49,488 bases of DNA from Oleispirillum naphthae. Its GTDB lineage: Bacteria; Pseudomonadota; Alphaproteobacteria; Rhodospirillales; Rhodospirillaceae. Under the pieces are notes generated by a model that was not told where the DNA came from, made no database searches, and was given only the letters and a program-made list of their open reading frames with translations. This document shows, one piece after another, positions 9,813 to 19,500 of this stretch. The position numbers and the translations under genes were made by a program. How positions within the stretch are numbered: the stretch's first letter is position 1; the number at the start of each line of letters is the position of its first letter. Where the stretch lies: positions 1-49,488 of the forward strand of contig JAQAZG010000016.1 in the NCBI GenBank assembly GCA_027864655.1, read 5' to 3'.

Positions 9813-11257
9813 CGGGCTTCCCGTTCCTCCGGGGGGAGGCGCGGCGCGGCGCGCCACGCGCCGACCGCGCGTTCCACCGCATAAGCGAGCCGCAGGACGC
9901 CGATCTCGTCGCGGTGGCGGCCGACGATCTGGATGCCGACGGGCAGCCCTTCGGGGGTGAACCCGAAGGGGACGGAAATCGCCGGATGGCCGGAGAGGGA
10001 GATGTAGAAGGCGGAGCGCATCCAGTCGATGTAGGTGGGCATGTCCACCCCCTCGATGTTGCGGATGTATTCCTCCTCCACCGGGAAGGGGGCGACCTGG
10101 CTCACCGGGGCGACGAGGAACTCATGGGTTTCCATGAAGCTGCGCATGCGCTGCACCAGGGCGGCGCGCGCCAGTCCGGCGGCGGCGACGTCGCTGCCGG
10201 TGAGGGTCTGCCCGTACTCGATGTTCCACACCACCGTGTCCTTGAGCACGCCGCGGCACCGGGGGAGCAGGCCGCCGTAGCCGGAGGCGAAGGCGAGGCC
10301 GCGCAGCGCCTGGAAGCTCTCCGCCGCGCCGCGGAAGTCCGGCGTCGCCGCCTCCACGATGCAGCCGATGTCCTCGAACACCGGCACGCAGGCGCGCGTC
10401 GCCGCGCGCACATCGGCGGCCACCGGCAGGCCGAGGTCCTCGCTGAAGGCGATGCGGCAGCCGCGGAAGCCGCGTTCCAGGGACTGGGCGAACGCGGCGC
10501 CGTCGCCCGGCAGCGAAACCGGGTCGCGCGGGTCCTCTCCGGCGAGCACCGAGAGGAGGAGCGCAACGTCGGTCACGGTCCGTCCCATCGGTCCGGCGAC
10601 GGTGAGGCCGCCGAACGGGTCGGCTGCAGGCCATTGCGGCACGCGCCCGACCGCGGGGCGGAGCCCGACGACGTTGCAGAAGCTCGCAGGGTTGCGCAGG
10701 GAGCCGCCCATGTCGCTGCCGTCGGCGAGCGCCACCATGCCGCAGGCCAGCGCCGCCGCCGAGCCGCCGCTGCTGCCGCCCGGGGTCTTGCCCAGGTCGT
10801 AGGGGTTGCGCGTCGCCCCGAACAGCGCGTTGAAGGTCTGGGACCCCGCCCCGAATTCGGGGAGGTTGGTCTTGCCGACCGTCACCGCCCCGGCGCGGCG
10901 CTGCCGTTCGACCACGATGCTGTCGCAGGCGGGAACGTTGTCGGCGAACACGCGGGAGCCGAAGGTGGTGCGCAGCCCCTTGGTCGAGAAGGAATCCTTG
11001 TGCGCCACCGGCAGGCCGTGCAGCGGGCCGAGGGGCTCGCCGCGGGCCTGCGCCGCGTCGGCCGCGGCGGCGGCGCGCAGGGCGTCTTCCGCAACCAGGG
11101 TGACGATGGCGTTGACCGCGGGGTTCCACGCGGCGATGCAGGCGAGGTGCGCCTCCATGGTTTCGCGGGCGCTGACGCGCCCGGAGCGGATGTCGGCCAG
11201 GATCTCGGCGGCGGGGCGGCGGCAGAAAGCCTGGATGTCGGCGGAGAGAGCGGTCAT
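9809..11257 (-). CDS. Amidase signature (AS) family enzyme
   Basis: Ser-cisSer-Lys amidohydrolase of 482 residues that hydrolyses a carboxamide to acid and ammonia. The triad is clear: Lys87 in PVAHKDSF, the cis-Ser in TPGGSSGGSAAA (Ser162 or Ser163) and nucleophile Ser186 in GSDMGGSLRNPAS. The C-terminal GHPAISVPFGFTPEGLPVGIQIVG block is typical of the family. It is the first gene of a minus-strand pair with the M20 carboxypeptidase, divergent from the iclR gene. GatA is unlikely, because no gatB/gatC are adjacent and the context is catabolic. Confidence 0.9.
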   Translation of the reverse strand: MTALSADIQAFCRRPAAEILADIRSGRVSARETMEAHLACIAAWNPAVNAIVTLVAEDALRAAAAADAAQARGEPLGPLHGLPVAHKDSFSTKGLRTTFGSRVFADNVPACDSIVVERQRRAGAVTVGKTNLPEFGAGSQTFNALFGATRNPYDLGKTPGGSSGGSAAALACGMVALADGSDMGGSLRNPASFCNVVGLRPAVGRVPQWPAADPFGGLTVAGPMGRTVTDVALLLSVLAGEDPRDPVSLPGDGAAFAQSLERGFRGCRIAFSEDLGLPVAADVRAATRACVPVFEDIGCIVEAATPDFRGAAESFQALRGLAFASGYGGLLPRCRGVLKDTVVWNIEYGQTLTGSDVAAAGLARAALVQRMRSFMETHEFLVAPVSQVAPFPVEEEYIRNIEGVDMPTYIDWMRSAFYISLSGHPAISVPFGFTPEGLPVGIQIVGRHRDEIGVLRLAYAVERAVGAWRAAPRLPPEEREAR

Positions 11258-11300
11258 GATAAATTATCGTATTGTGATAGTTTTTGTCATAATATAAAAT
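11258..11300. promoter_or_regulatory. Divergent promoter/operator region, amidase and iclR
   Basis: This is a short AT-rich island between the divergent genes. On the minus strand ATGACA, 16 bases and GATAAT form a plausible promoter very close to the amidase ATG. On the plus strand TTGTGA, 15 bases and TATAAA can serve iclR. Palindromic elements GATAAATTATC (overlapping the amidase start region) and TATC-N7-GATA lie between them. Autoregulation by the IclR protein is inferred. Confidence 0.45.
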
Positions 11301-11362
11301 ACCGGGGTGACGGGATGGAGTCAAGACGCGGGCCCGCGCGTGCGGGATTCAGGGGAGGGGAA

Positions 11363-12145
11363 ATGTCCGGTTCGCTGGAAACGGGTGACGGCAAAAAGGA
11401 TTTCCTGTTCGTCAATTCGGTGGCCAAGGCGGTGCAGGTGCTGGAGGCGTTCCGCGGCGCGGGGGAGTCGGCCAGCCTGACCGAACTCACGCACAAGACC
11501 GGCCTGAGCCTGAGCGCGGTGCAACGCTTCACCCACACCTGGGAGGCCCTCGGCTACCTGCAAAAGGACCCGCAAAGCCGCCGCTACCGCCTGACCGTGG
11601 CGGCGCTGGAACTGGGCTACCTGTTCCTGTGCAGCAGTCCCCTGGTGGCGCGGGCGATGCCGCACATGGTGATGGCGCACGAGAAGCACGGCCTGCCGAT
11701 GAACCTGAGCCTGCTCTCGGGCAGCGACGTGATCTATATCGTGCGGCTGCCGCACCGCAGCCTCAAGTTCGTGGAAACCCTTCCCGGGCGCCGGGTGCCG
11801 GCCTTCTGCAACAGCGCGGGGCGGGCCTTCCTGTCGCACCTGCCCGACGACCGCATCGGCGAGATTCTCGCCGAGCCGAAGATCGCCTTCACCGCCCATA
11901 CCCTGACCGGACCGGCGGAGTTGCGCGCCGAGATCGAAAAGGCGCGGGCACAGGGCTACGCCTTCACCCGCGACCAGGTGCTGCCCGGGCAGCTCGGCAT
12001 CGGCAAGGTGGTCTACGATTCGCGGCGTCAGCCGATCGCCGCGATCAATCTGGTGATGAGCAGCGACGAGTGGACGGAGGAGCGGGTGGTCGAAGAGCTG
12101 GTGCCGCAGTTGTTCCAGGTCGCCGCCGCGATTTCCGGGCTCTAG
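11363..12145 (+). CDS. IclR-family transcriptional regulator
   Basis: A 260-residue regulator with an N-terminal winged helix-turn-helix (about residues 15-75: VAKAVQVLEAF, LTELTHKTGLSLSAVQRFTHTWEALGYL) and the C-terminal IclR effector-binding domain (SDVIYIVRLP, PAFCNSAGRAFLSHL, QGYAFTRDQVLPGQLGIGKVVYD). The start is an ATG preceded by GGGGAGGGGAA; the same frame stays open for over 500 codons upstream but only as antisense to the amidase. It is divergent from the amidase/peptidase/ABC locus and is the obvious candidate to control it. Effector unknown. Confidence 0.9.
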   Translation: MSGSLETGDGKKDFLFVNSVAKAVQVLEAFRGAGESASLTELTHKTGLSLSAVQRFTHTWEALGYLQKDPQSRRYRLTVAALELGYLFLCSSPLVARAMPHMVMAHEKHGLPMNLSLLSGSDVIYIVRLPHRSLKFVETLPGRRVPAFCNSAGRAFLSHLPDDRIGEILAEPKIAFTAHTLTGPAELRAEIEKARAQGYAFTRDQVLPGQLGIGKVVYDSRRQPIAAINLVMSSDEWTEERVVEELVPQLFQVAAAISGL

Positions 12146-12192
12146 CCTCCCGCACCTGCGGCCAAGAATCGCGCCGCCGCGCGCGCCGGAAT

Positions 12193-12204
12193 ATTGTTGA
12201 CAAT
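12193..12204. promoter_or_regulatory. Candidate FCD/GntR operator ATTGTTGACAAT
   Basis: This 12-bp near-palindrome upstream of the gntR start fits the FadR-subfamily half-site pattern (TNGTNNNACNA). Position and match suggest autoregulation and control of the downstream catabolic operon. It also contains a TTGACA hexamer, so it could double as a -35 box. Confidence 0.45.
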
Positions 12205-12263
12205 CGCCAATGGTGCTAGCCTGCCGCGCGCAGCCCCGGAATCCTTCGGCCCAACGGTACGCC

Positions 12264-12944
12264 ATGAAATCGATGCAGCCCAAGCCCGTCGTCCGCCAGT
12301 CCATCGAAAACCGCGCCGCCGACAGCCTGCGGGAGTTCATTCTGTCGGGCCGGGTCAGGCCGGGGACGCGCCTCACCGAAATCGCCCTGGCGGACCAGAT
12401 CGGGGTGGCGCGCGCCACCCTGCGCACCGGCCTGCACCGCCTGGCGGGGGAGGGAATCGTCGTGCAGATTCCCTATACCGGCTGGCAGGTGACGGAATTG
12501 ACGGAAACCGACGTCTGGGAACTGTGGACCCTGCGCGCCGGACTGGAAAGCCTTGCCGCGCGCCTTGCCGCGCAGTCGGGCGATGCGCCGTCGCGCGCCG
12601 CCGTCGCGCGGGCGTACGAGGCGCTGCTCGCGGCCTGCGCCAAGGAAAGACTGAAGCAGGTCAACGCCTGCGACTTCGCCCTGCACCGCAGCATCGTCGA
12701 GGCCGCCGGGCACGCCCGCCTCGCCGGCCAGTACCGCCTGGTCGAACAGCAGGTCCGGCTGTTCATCGCCACCAGCAACACCTGCGTCGCCGAGGGCATG
12801 GACGATATCGTCGCCCAGCACCGTGCGGTGGCCGAGGCGGTGCTTTCCGGCGACGCCGAGGCCGCGGCGCGGCAGGCCTGGCATCACAACGAGAGCGAGG
12901 GCATGCGCCTGGTCGCGTGGCTGCGCCGCAAGGCCGGTCATTGA
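12264..12944 (+). CDS. GntR-family regulator, FadR/FCD subfamily
   Basis: This protein of about 226 residues has a GntR winged helix (AADSLREFILSGRVRPGTRLTEIALADQIGVARATLRTGL...; note TLRTGL where most members have VREAL) and an all-helical FCD ligand domain (ELWTLRAGLESLAARLAA; DFALHRSIVEAAGHARL; QHRAVAEAVLSGDAEAAARQAWHHNESEG). The conserved D-x4-H and later His residues that bind a metal and carboxylate ligand are present. The start at MKSMQPKP is preferred over an upstream in-frame ATG because the extra 18 residues are unlike the family. It lies 14 bases upstream of the kinase gene, in the same direction, so it is the likely operon regulator. Confidence 0.88.
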   Translation: MKSMQPKPVVRQSIENRAADSLREFILSGRVRPGTRLTEIALADQIGVARATLRTGLHRLAGEGIVVQIPYTGWQVTELTETDVWELWTLRAGLESLAARLAAQSGDAPSRAAVARAYEALLAACAKERLKQVNACDFALHRSIVEAAGHARLAGQYRLVEQQVRLFIATSNTCVAEGMDDIVAQHRAVAEAVLSGDAEAAARQAWHHNESEGMRLVAWLRRKAGH

Positions 12945-12958
12945 GGGAGGCGTGCATC

Positions 12959-14044
12959 GTGCGTGACGGCGGAAACCGGGATTTTTCGGTGGTCGATGCG
13001 GGCGGCCTGGCCGCCGCCTATGCCGTCATGGGGGAAGAGGAAGCCGCGGAGGTGGCCGCCGCCCTCTTCGGCCTGAGCGGGCGGCCCAGCCGCCTGGCGA
13101 CGGAGAAGGACGATACCTTCCGCATCGATGCGGAAGGGGGGCGGCGCTACATCCTCAAGGTCGCCAACCCGACCGAGGCTCCCGCGGAACTCGAACTGCA
13201 AGTTCTGCTGCTGCGGCACATCGCGCGGCAGGACCCGGAAATCCCGGTGCCGCGCCTGATCCCGGATGCGCGCGGCCGCGCCTGCCCGGCCTTCACCGAC
13301 CGCGCGGGGCAGACGCGCCGGGTGCGGCTGATGACCTTTCTCGAAGGCGCGGTGCTCGACGCCACGGAGACCTCGCCCGCCGAGCGGGAACGCATCGGCG
13401 AGGTCCTGGCGCGCCTGCGCCTCGCCACCGCGTCGTTCGCCCACCCGGCGGAGAACCGCGTCCTCGCCTGGGACGTCAAGCATCTCGCCGGGTTGCATCC
13501 GTTGCTGGAGGCGGTGGAGTCTCCCCTCCGCAAATCCCTGCTGACGGAGGGAATGGAGCGCTTCCGCGCCCTCTCCGGCCGCATCGCGGCGTTGCGCACC
13601 CAGGTGCTGCACAACGATTTCAGCCGCTCCAACCTCGTCGTCGATCACGCCCGGCCGGAGTTCGTCACCGGCATCATCGATTTCGGCGATGCGGTGCGCA
13701 CCGCCGTCGCCATCGACGTGTCCACCGCGCTGCTCAACCAGCTGCCGCGCGATGCGGCGCAACATCCGGCGGGCGACCTGTTCGCCGCCGGGCGCGACCT
13801 GCTGCGCGGCTACCTGCGCGTCGCCGGCCTCACGGAGGAGGAACTGCGCCTGATCCCGCACCTGGTGATGGGCCGCGCCGTGGCGCGCGCCCTCTTGTCC
13901 CTGTGGCGGGCCCGGCGCTTCCCCGGAAACGCCGCATACATCCTGCGCAACACCGAACAGGGGTGGGCGCAACTGGAATGGCTTCTGGCGCGCACGCCGG
14001 AAGCCCTGTCCGAACTCCTCTTGTCCGAAGGATCGTCCTCATGA
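12959..14044 (+). CDS. APH-fold small-molecule kinase (hydroxylysine kinase-like)
   Basis: Aminoglycoside-phosphotransferase-fold kinase of 361 residues. The ATP-binding lysine is in RRYILKVAN (Lys67), the catalytic loop is LHNDFSRSN (His218, Asp220, Asn225) and the metal-binding DFG is IIDFGDA (Asp241). The GTG start has GGGAGG eight bases upstream; earlier in-frame sequence is antisense-like. Its stop overlaps the next gene, a class III aminotransferase-fold enzyme, as ATGA. The pairing of an APH-fold kinase with a class III PLP enzyme is known from hydroxylysine and ethanolamine-phosphate breakdown, where the kinase makes the phosphate ester and the PLP enzyme acts as a phospho-lyase. That role is inferred; a drug-resistance kinase is less likely in this operon. 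Confidence 0.75.
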   Translation: MRDGGNRDFSVVDAGGLAAAYAVMGEEEAAEVAAALFGLSGRPSRLATEKDDTFRIDAEGGRRYILKVANPTEAPAELELQVLLLRHIARQDPEIPVPRLIPDARGRACPAFTDRAGQTRRVRLMTFLEGAVLDATETSPAERERIGEVLARLRLATASFAHPAENRVLAWDVKHLAGLHPLLEAVESPLRKSLLTEGMERFRALSGRIAALRTQVLHNDFSRSNLVVDHARPEFVTGIIDFGDAVRTAVAIDVSTALLNQLPRDAAQHPAGDLFAAGRDLLRGYLRVAGLTEEELRLIPHLVMGRAVARALLSLWRARRFPGNAAYILRNTEQGWAQLEWLLARTPEALSELLLSEGSSS

Positions 14045-15399
14045 GCACCCCGGGCCTGCCGCAGCGCGGCAAGATGGTCAATGCGTTCAACCCCGATGCG
14101 GCCGCGGCCCTGAACCCGCGCGACCGCGCCCTGGTGGAGCGGCGCACGCGCCTGCTCGGCCCGGCGTACCGCCTGTTCTACGACACGCCGGTGCAGATCA
14201 GCCGCGGCGAGGGCGTGCGCCTCTACGATGCGGACGGCAACGAATACCTCGACGCGTACAACAACGTCGTCGCCGTCGGCCACGCCAACCCGCGGGTGGC
14301 GGAGGCGGTGCACCGCCAGATGCGGACGCTCTGCACCCACACCCGCTATCTCCAGGACGGCATTCTCGACTATGCGGAGGAACTGCTCGCCACCTTCGAC
14401 GGGCGCATCGGCGCTTCCGGGCATGCGATGTTCACCTGCACCGGGTCGGAGTCCAACGACCTCGCCATGCGCATCGCGCAGCACCACACCGGCAAGCGCG
14501 GCATCATCATCACCGCCGAGGCCTATCACGGAAACTCGTACCTCACCGCGGGCTTCTCGCCGTCTCTCGGCATCGCCTCGCCGCTCGGCGACTGGGTGCG
14601 CCAGGTGCCCGCGCCGGATTCCTATCGCCTGCCGCCGGAAGAAATCGGCCGCCGCATGGCTGCGGCGGTGGAGGCGCAGATCGCCGATCTGGAGCGCCAC
14701 GGCGACGGCGTCGCCGCCTTCATCGCGGATTCGCTGTTCTCCTCCGACGGCATCTTCTCCCATCCCACCGACGTTCTCGCGCCGGTGGCGGAGGCGGTGC
14801 GCCGCGCGGGCGGGCTGTTCGTCGCCGACGAGGTGCAGGCCGGGTTCACCCGCAGCGGCGAGCGGTTCTGGGGATACCAGCGCCACGGCGTCGATCCCGA
14901 CATCGTCACCATGGGCAAGCCCATGGGCAACGGTTTCCCGGTGGCGGGCATCGCCGTGGCACCGGAAGTGGTCGAACGCTTCGGCCGCGATACCCGCTAT
15001 TTCAATACCTTCGGCGGCAACTCGGTGGCGATGGCGGCGGCGCGGGCGACGCTCGCGGTGATCCGCGAGGACAACCTGCTCGCCAACGCGGCGAAGGTGG
15101 GGGGGATCATCCGCGACGGCCTGAAGGAGATGATGACGCGCTACGAGGGCATCGGCGACGTGCGCGGCTCCGGCTTCTACATCGGCGTGGAAATCGTGGA
15201 GGACCGCACCGCCAAGACGCCCGCGCCCGCTCTTGCCGCGGCGGTCGTCAACGCCCTGCGGCAGCGCCGCGTGCTGATTTCGGCCACCGGGTTCCACGGC
15301 AACGTGCTGAAGATCCGCCCGCCGCTGGTGTTCTCCGCCGCGGATGCGGACCGCCTGCTCACCGAGATGGACGCGGTGCTGGCCGCGCTTGCGCCATGA
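14041..15399 (+). CDS. Class III PLP-dependent aminotransferase or phospho-lyase (AGXT2-like)
   Basis: This 452-residue PLP enzyme has the class III hallmarks: YDADGNEYLDAYNNVVAVGH near the N-terminus, CTGSESNDLAMR for phosphate binding, FVADEVQAGFTRSGERFWGYQ with the pyridine-N-binding Asp, and DIVTMGKPMGNGFPVAG with PLP-binding Lys293. The YNNV and GYQ variants resemble the AGXT2-like/phospho-lyase branch rather than ornithine aminotransferase. It follows the kinase with ATGA overlap and is followed by the dehydrogenase with ATGA overlap. A phospho-lyase acting on the kinase product is my preferred role; ordinary amino-acid:pyruvate transamination is the alternative. Confidence 0.82.
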   Translation: MSTPGLPQRGKMVNAFNPDAAAALNPRDRALVERRTRLLGPAYRLFYDTPVQISRGEGVRLYDADGNEYLDAYNNVVAVGHANPRVAEAVHRQMRTLCTHTRYLQDGILDYAEELLATFDGRIGASGHAMFTCTGSESNDLAMRIAQHHTGKRGIIITAEAYHGNSYLTAGFSPSLGIASPLGDWVRQVPAPDSYRLPPEEIGRRMAAAVEAQIADLERHGDGVAAFIADSLFSSDGIFSHPTDVLAPVAEAVRRAGGLFVADEVQAGFTRSGERFWGYQRHGVDPDIVTMGKPMGNGFPVAGIAVAPEVVERFGRDTRYFNTFGGNSVAMAAARATLAVIREDNLLANAAKVGGIIRDGLKEMMTRYEGIGDVRGSGFYIGVEIVEDRTAKTPAPALAAAVVNALRQRRVLISATGFHGNVLKIRPPLVFSAADADRLLTEMDAVLAALAP

Positions 15400-16328
15400 G
15401 CGCGCCGCGCGTCGTCTGCGCCTGCACCGGCGGCCACGGCAGCGAGCGCTGGGCGGAAGACCTGGCCGCCGCCCTGCCGGAGGCGGAGGTCGCCGCCTGG
15501 GCTCCCGGCCGGCCCCCCGCCGATTATGCGGTGGTGTGGATGCCGCCCAAGGACTTTTTCGCCGCGCAGCCGCGGCTGCGCGCGGTGTTCAACGCCGCGG
15601 CCGGGGTGGACGGCGCACTCGCCGCCGGGGTGCCGCCCGGCGTGCCGCTGATCCGCCTGGAGGATGCGGGCATGGGGGCGCAGATGGCGGAATACGTCAC
15701 CTGGGCGGCGCTGTCGCATCTGCGGGAATTCGATGTCTATGCGGCGCAGGCCCGCGCAGGCCTGTGGCGTCCGCGCCCGCCGCGCCGCCCCGCCGATTTT
15801 CCCGTCGGCATTCTCGGCCTCGGCGTGCTCGGCCGCCGGGTGGCGGAGGCCCTGCGCGGTTTCGGCTTTCCGCTGCGGGCGTGGACCCGTTCCCCCCGCG
15901 GCGATTCGGCTTTTCCGGTGTTCTGCGGCGAGGAGGGGCTGATGCCGTTTCTCGCCGGAACGCGGATTCTGGTCTGCATGCTGCCGTTGACGGACGATAC
16001 GCGGGGGGTGATCCGCCGCGACACCCTGGCGGCGCTGCTGCCCGATGCCCTTTGCATCAACGTCGCGCGCGGCGCTCATGTGGTGGAAGAGGACCTGCTG
16101 GCGGCTCTCGGCGGCGGGCGGCTCGCCGGGGCGGTGCTGGACGTCTGCGCGGAGGAGCCCTTGCCGCCCGGTCATCCCTTCCGGACTCATCCGAAAATCG
16201 TGCTGACGCCGCATGTCGCCGCGGCGACCCTGCGCGGCGAGGCGGTGGCGCAGATCGCCGCGAAGATGCGTGCCTTCATGCGCGGCGAGGCGGTCAGCGG
16301 CACGGTCGATCCGGCCTGCGGCTACTGA
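15396..16328 (+). CDS. ghrA: D-2-hydroxyacid dehydrogenase (glyoxylate/hydroxypyruvate reductase A-like)
   Basis: NAD(P)-dependent reductase of 310 residues. The Rossmann dinucleotide motif is GILGLGVLGRRVAEAL, followed by INVARGAHVVEEDLL with the catalytic Arg, DVCAEEPLPPGHPF with the Glu, and LTPHVAA with the catalytic His. The short N-terminal catalytic domain (WMPPKDFFAAQPRLRAVFNAAAGVD) resembles the GhrA branch. As the last gene of the operon it may reduce or oxidise a 2-oxo/2-hydroxy acid from the preceding PLP step. Substrate is not determined by sequence. Confidence 0.85.
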   Translation: MSAPRVVCACTGGHGSERWAEDLAAALPEAEVAAWAPGRPPADYAVVWMPPKDFFAAQPRLRAVFNAAAGVDGALAAGVPPGVPLIRLEDAGMGAQMAEYVTWAALSHLREFDVYAAQARAGLWRPRPPRRPADFPVGILGLGVLGRRVAEALRGFGFPLRAWTRSPRGDSAFPVFCGEEGLMPFLAGTRILVCMLPLTDDTRGVIRRDTLAALLPDALCINVARGAHVVEEDLLAALGGGRLAGAVLDVCAEEPLPPGHPFRTHPKIVLTPHVAAATLRGEAVAQIAAKMRAFMRGEAVSGTVDPACGY

Positions 16329-16356
16329 TCGCCTCCGGTCTGCATCGTTCCAAGAT

Positions 16357-16404
16357 GTTATAGTATAACAAAAGCGTTGACGCCGGGGCGGCAACGGGCA
16401 TACT
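16357..16404 (+). promoter_or_regulatory. Upstream cobN promoter module with Zur-like palindrome
   Basis: GTTATAGTATAAC (16357-16369) is a perfect odd palindrome and matches all fixed positions of the 13-base core GTTATANTATAAC of the gammaproteobacterial Zur box. Seven bases later comes TTGACG (-35, 16377-16382), then 16 bases, then CATACT (-10, 16399-16404). The palindrome centre is near -48, so it could host an activator or a repressor. The same layout repeats exactly 80 bp downstream. Confidence 0.55.
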
Positions 16405-16436
16405 GCCGCGTGCCGGTGGCGCGCCGGAATTATCCG

Positions 16437-16484
16437 GTGACATTATAACGAAACTGTTGACGGGTGGCGGCCCGCCGCGATAAG
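16437..16484 (+). promoter_or_regulatory. Second cobN promoter module, 80 bp downstream copy
   Basis: GTGACATTATAAC (16437-16449), a degenerate copy of the palindrome, is followed after seven bases by TTGACG (16457-16462), a 16-base spacer and GATAAG (16479-16484). Every element sits exactly 80 bp after its counterpart in the first module. This module is the closer one to the cobN ATG (60 bases). Confidence 0.5.
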
Positions 16485-16543
16485 TCCAGACCCGGATCGG
16501 GTGGCGGCGTTGCGGGGGCAAGGCCGCCACACAGGGGGCATCC

Positions 16544-19500
16544 ATGACGCACGCGTGCAAGACGCTGTTTTTCATCGACGCGACGGCGACCCATCTGCCG
16601 GTTCTGGGGCGCGCCGCCGCGTCGCTGCCGCCCGCGGCGGCGGAGCGCATCCGCGTGGCCGCGTGCTCCCGCGACGACCTGTTCGACGACAAGCGCATCG
16701 CCGCGGCGGCGGAGACGGCGCGGGCGGCGGACGGGCTGTTCCTGCTGCCGCACGGCGGCACGGAGTCGATCCCCGGCACGGCGGTTCTGGCGCAAGCCTC
16801 TACGGGCAAGCTGGTGCACGTGCAGGCCGGGGGGATGTCCTCGCCGGAGGAAGTCGAGATGGCGAAGGCGCTCGGCAGCGATTTCGGCTCCGAGGCGTAC
16901 GTTTTGCGCCAGGCCTACATCCGGCGCGGCGGCGTGGAGAACCTGCGCAACCTCCTGATCGCCGCGGCGCGGCAGATCGGCGCGGACCTGCCGGAGCCGG
17001 AGGCCCCCAAGCCGGTGCCGACCGAGGGCATCTATCACCCGGAGTGGAGCGGCGCGCTCAAAGACCGCGACGGCTACCTCGCCTGGGCGCGCGCCCGCGC
17101 CGTTCCCGGCGCGCCGGTGATCGGCCTGTGGTTCGGCCAGTACGCCTGGATCAACGGCGACCTCGCGGTGATCGACGCCCTGATCGCCGAGGTCGAGGCG
17201 CAGGGCGGCGTGCCGCTGCCGGTGTTCCACTTGCGCTTCCGCGACATGGGCATCGGCAACATGCCGGTGGCGCAGTTGGCGGAGACCTTCTTCAAACAGG
17301 ACGGCAAGACCCTCATCGAGGCGCTGCTGTCGCCGATGAGCTTCTCCCTCGGCATGGGCGGGCCGGGGGCGGAGGAGACCCTGCCCGGCCTCGACGTGCC
17401 GGTGCTGCAACTCATCCTCACCTTCAACCCGCGCGCCGAGTGGGAGGAAACCCTGCAGGGCGTCTCGCCGATGGACGTCTCGGTGAACGCCGCGCAGCCG
17501 GAGTTCGACGGCGCGATCATCGGCACCGTGGTCGGCACCCGCGACGAGGCGGGCATCGACCCCGCCACCGGGGCGCGGCTTCTGATGCGCAATCCGGTGC
17601 CGGACCGCTGCACCCATGTGGTGAAATGGGCGATGAACTGGGCGAAGCTGCGGCGCACCCCGCCCGCGGAACGCAAGGTGGCGATCGTCTTCCACCAGTA
17701 TCCGCCGCGCAACGACCGCCTGGGCTGCGCCGTGGGCCTGGATTCCTTCGAGAGCGTGCAGGCGATCCTGGCGCGGCTGAAGGCGGAGGGCTACCGCATC
17801 GACCGCACCTTCAAGAGCGGCGAGGACCTCGCCTTCGCCATGATCGACCGCCTCACCGGCGACCGCCGCTACCTCTCCGGCAGGCAACTGGCGGAGCGCG
17901 CCGTGGGCGGCATCGACGACGCCACCGCCGAACGCTGGCACGCCGGGCGCAGCGCAAAGATGCGCCGCGAGATGGACGAAAAGTGGGGGCCGTGCCCCGG
18001 CGTCACCTTCCACTATGAAGGCAAGCTGCTGGTCGGCGGCCTGGTCAACGGCAACGTGTTCATCGGCGTGCAGCCGCCGCGCGCCCGCATGGAAGAGGCG
18101 GACGAACCGGCGCTCCAGCCCGACGGCCGGACCATCCACGACCCCTATCTGCCCGCGACGCACCACTACCTCGGCTATTACCGCTGGCTGCGCGAGGAAT
18201 TCGGCGCGCAGGTGATCTTCCACATCGGCAAGCACGGCACCCTGGAGTGGCTGCCGGGCAAGAGCCTGGGCCTGTCGCAGGACTGCTATCCCGATGCGGC
18301 GATCGCCGACATCCCGCACCTCTACCCCTACATCGTCAACGATCCGGGCGAGGGCACCCAGGCGAAGCGGCGCTCCTATTGCGTCATCCTCGACCATATG
18401 ATCCCGCCGCAGACCAACGCCGGAAAGACCGACGCCTTCACCCGCATCGAGGACCTGCTGGAGTCCGCCTACCACGCGCGCCAGGAGGACCCGGGCAAGG
18501 TGCCGCTGATCGCCGAGAAGCTGTGGGAGCTGGCGGCGGAGGCGCACCTCGACGCCGACCTCGGGATGACGCGGGAAGAGGCGGAGGCCGACCCCGAGGG
18601 CTTCATGGGCAAGCTGCACGGCTACATCGAGACGGTGGACTTCACCTCGATCAACGACGGCCTGCATGTGATGGGCCTGGTGCCGCCGCCCGCGCGCTTC
18701 AACGAGACGATGGTGCACCTCACCCGCCTCGCCAACGGCGATGTGCCCTCGCTGTGGGATGCGGTGGCGGCTGCCCGCGGCTTCGACGGCGAGGACCTGC
18801 GCGACCACCCGGGCGATCCGGTGGCGGCGCTCGGCAAGACCAAGGGGCAGGTGCTGTCGCAGATTCTACAGGACAGCCGCGCCGCCTTCGACGCGCTGGA
18901 TGCGGGCGAATGGACCGACGCGGCGCTCGCGGCGGAGGCGGAGGCCCGCTTCGGCGGCTCGCAGCGGGTGCTCGAGGTGCTGACCTTCGTGCGCGACGTG
19001 GTGCGTCCCAAGCTCTTCGGCGTCACCGACGAGATCGAGTATGCGGCGCGCGGCGCCGCCGGGCGCTTCGTGCCGCCGGGCGGCTCCGGCAACCCGACGC
19101 GCGGGCGCATCGACATCCTGCCCACCGGGCGCAACTTCTATTCCGTGGACCCGTACAAGATTCCGACGCGGGAAGCCTGGGAGGTCGGGGTGAAGCAGGC
19201 CGAGGCGCTGATCGCACGCTACACCGCCGACGAGGGCAGGCCGCCGCAGCAGGTGGGCATGGTGCTGTGGGGCTGCCCGACGATGCGCAACCGCGGCGAC
19301 GACGTTTCCGAAATCCTCTACCTGATGGGCGTCCGCCCGGTGTGGGAGCGCGACAGCGGCAAGGTCAAGGGGGTGGAGCCGATCCCGCTCGCGGAGTTGA
19401 CGCATGCGCGCATCGACGTGACGGTGCGCGCCTCGGGTTTCTTCCGCGACGCCTTCCCCAACCTCATGGAGATGATCGACGGCGCGGCGCGCATGGTCGC

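Noticed and set aside
9764-11362. Long 5' extension of the iclR reading frame
   Set aside because: The frame is open for more than 500 codons upstream of the iclR ATG but runs antisense through the amidase. A strong RBS and the family N-terminus mark the start at 11363.
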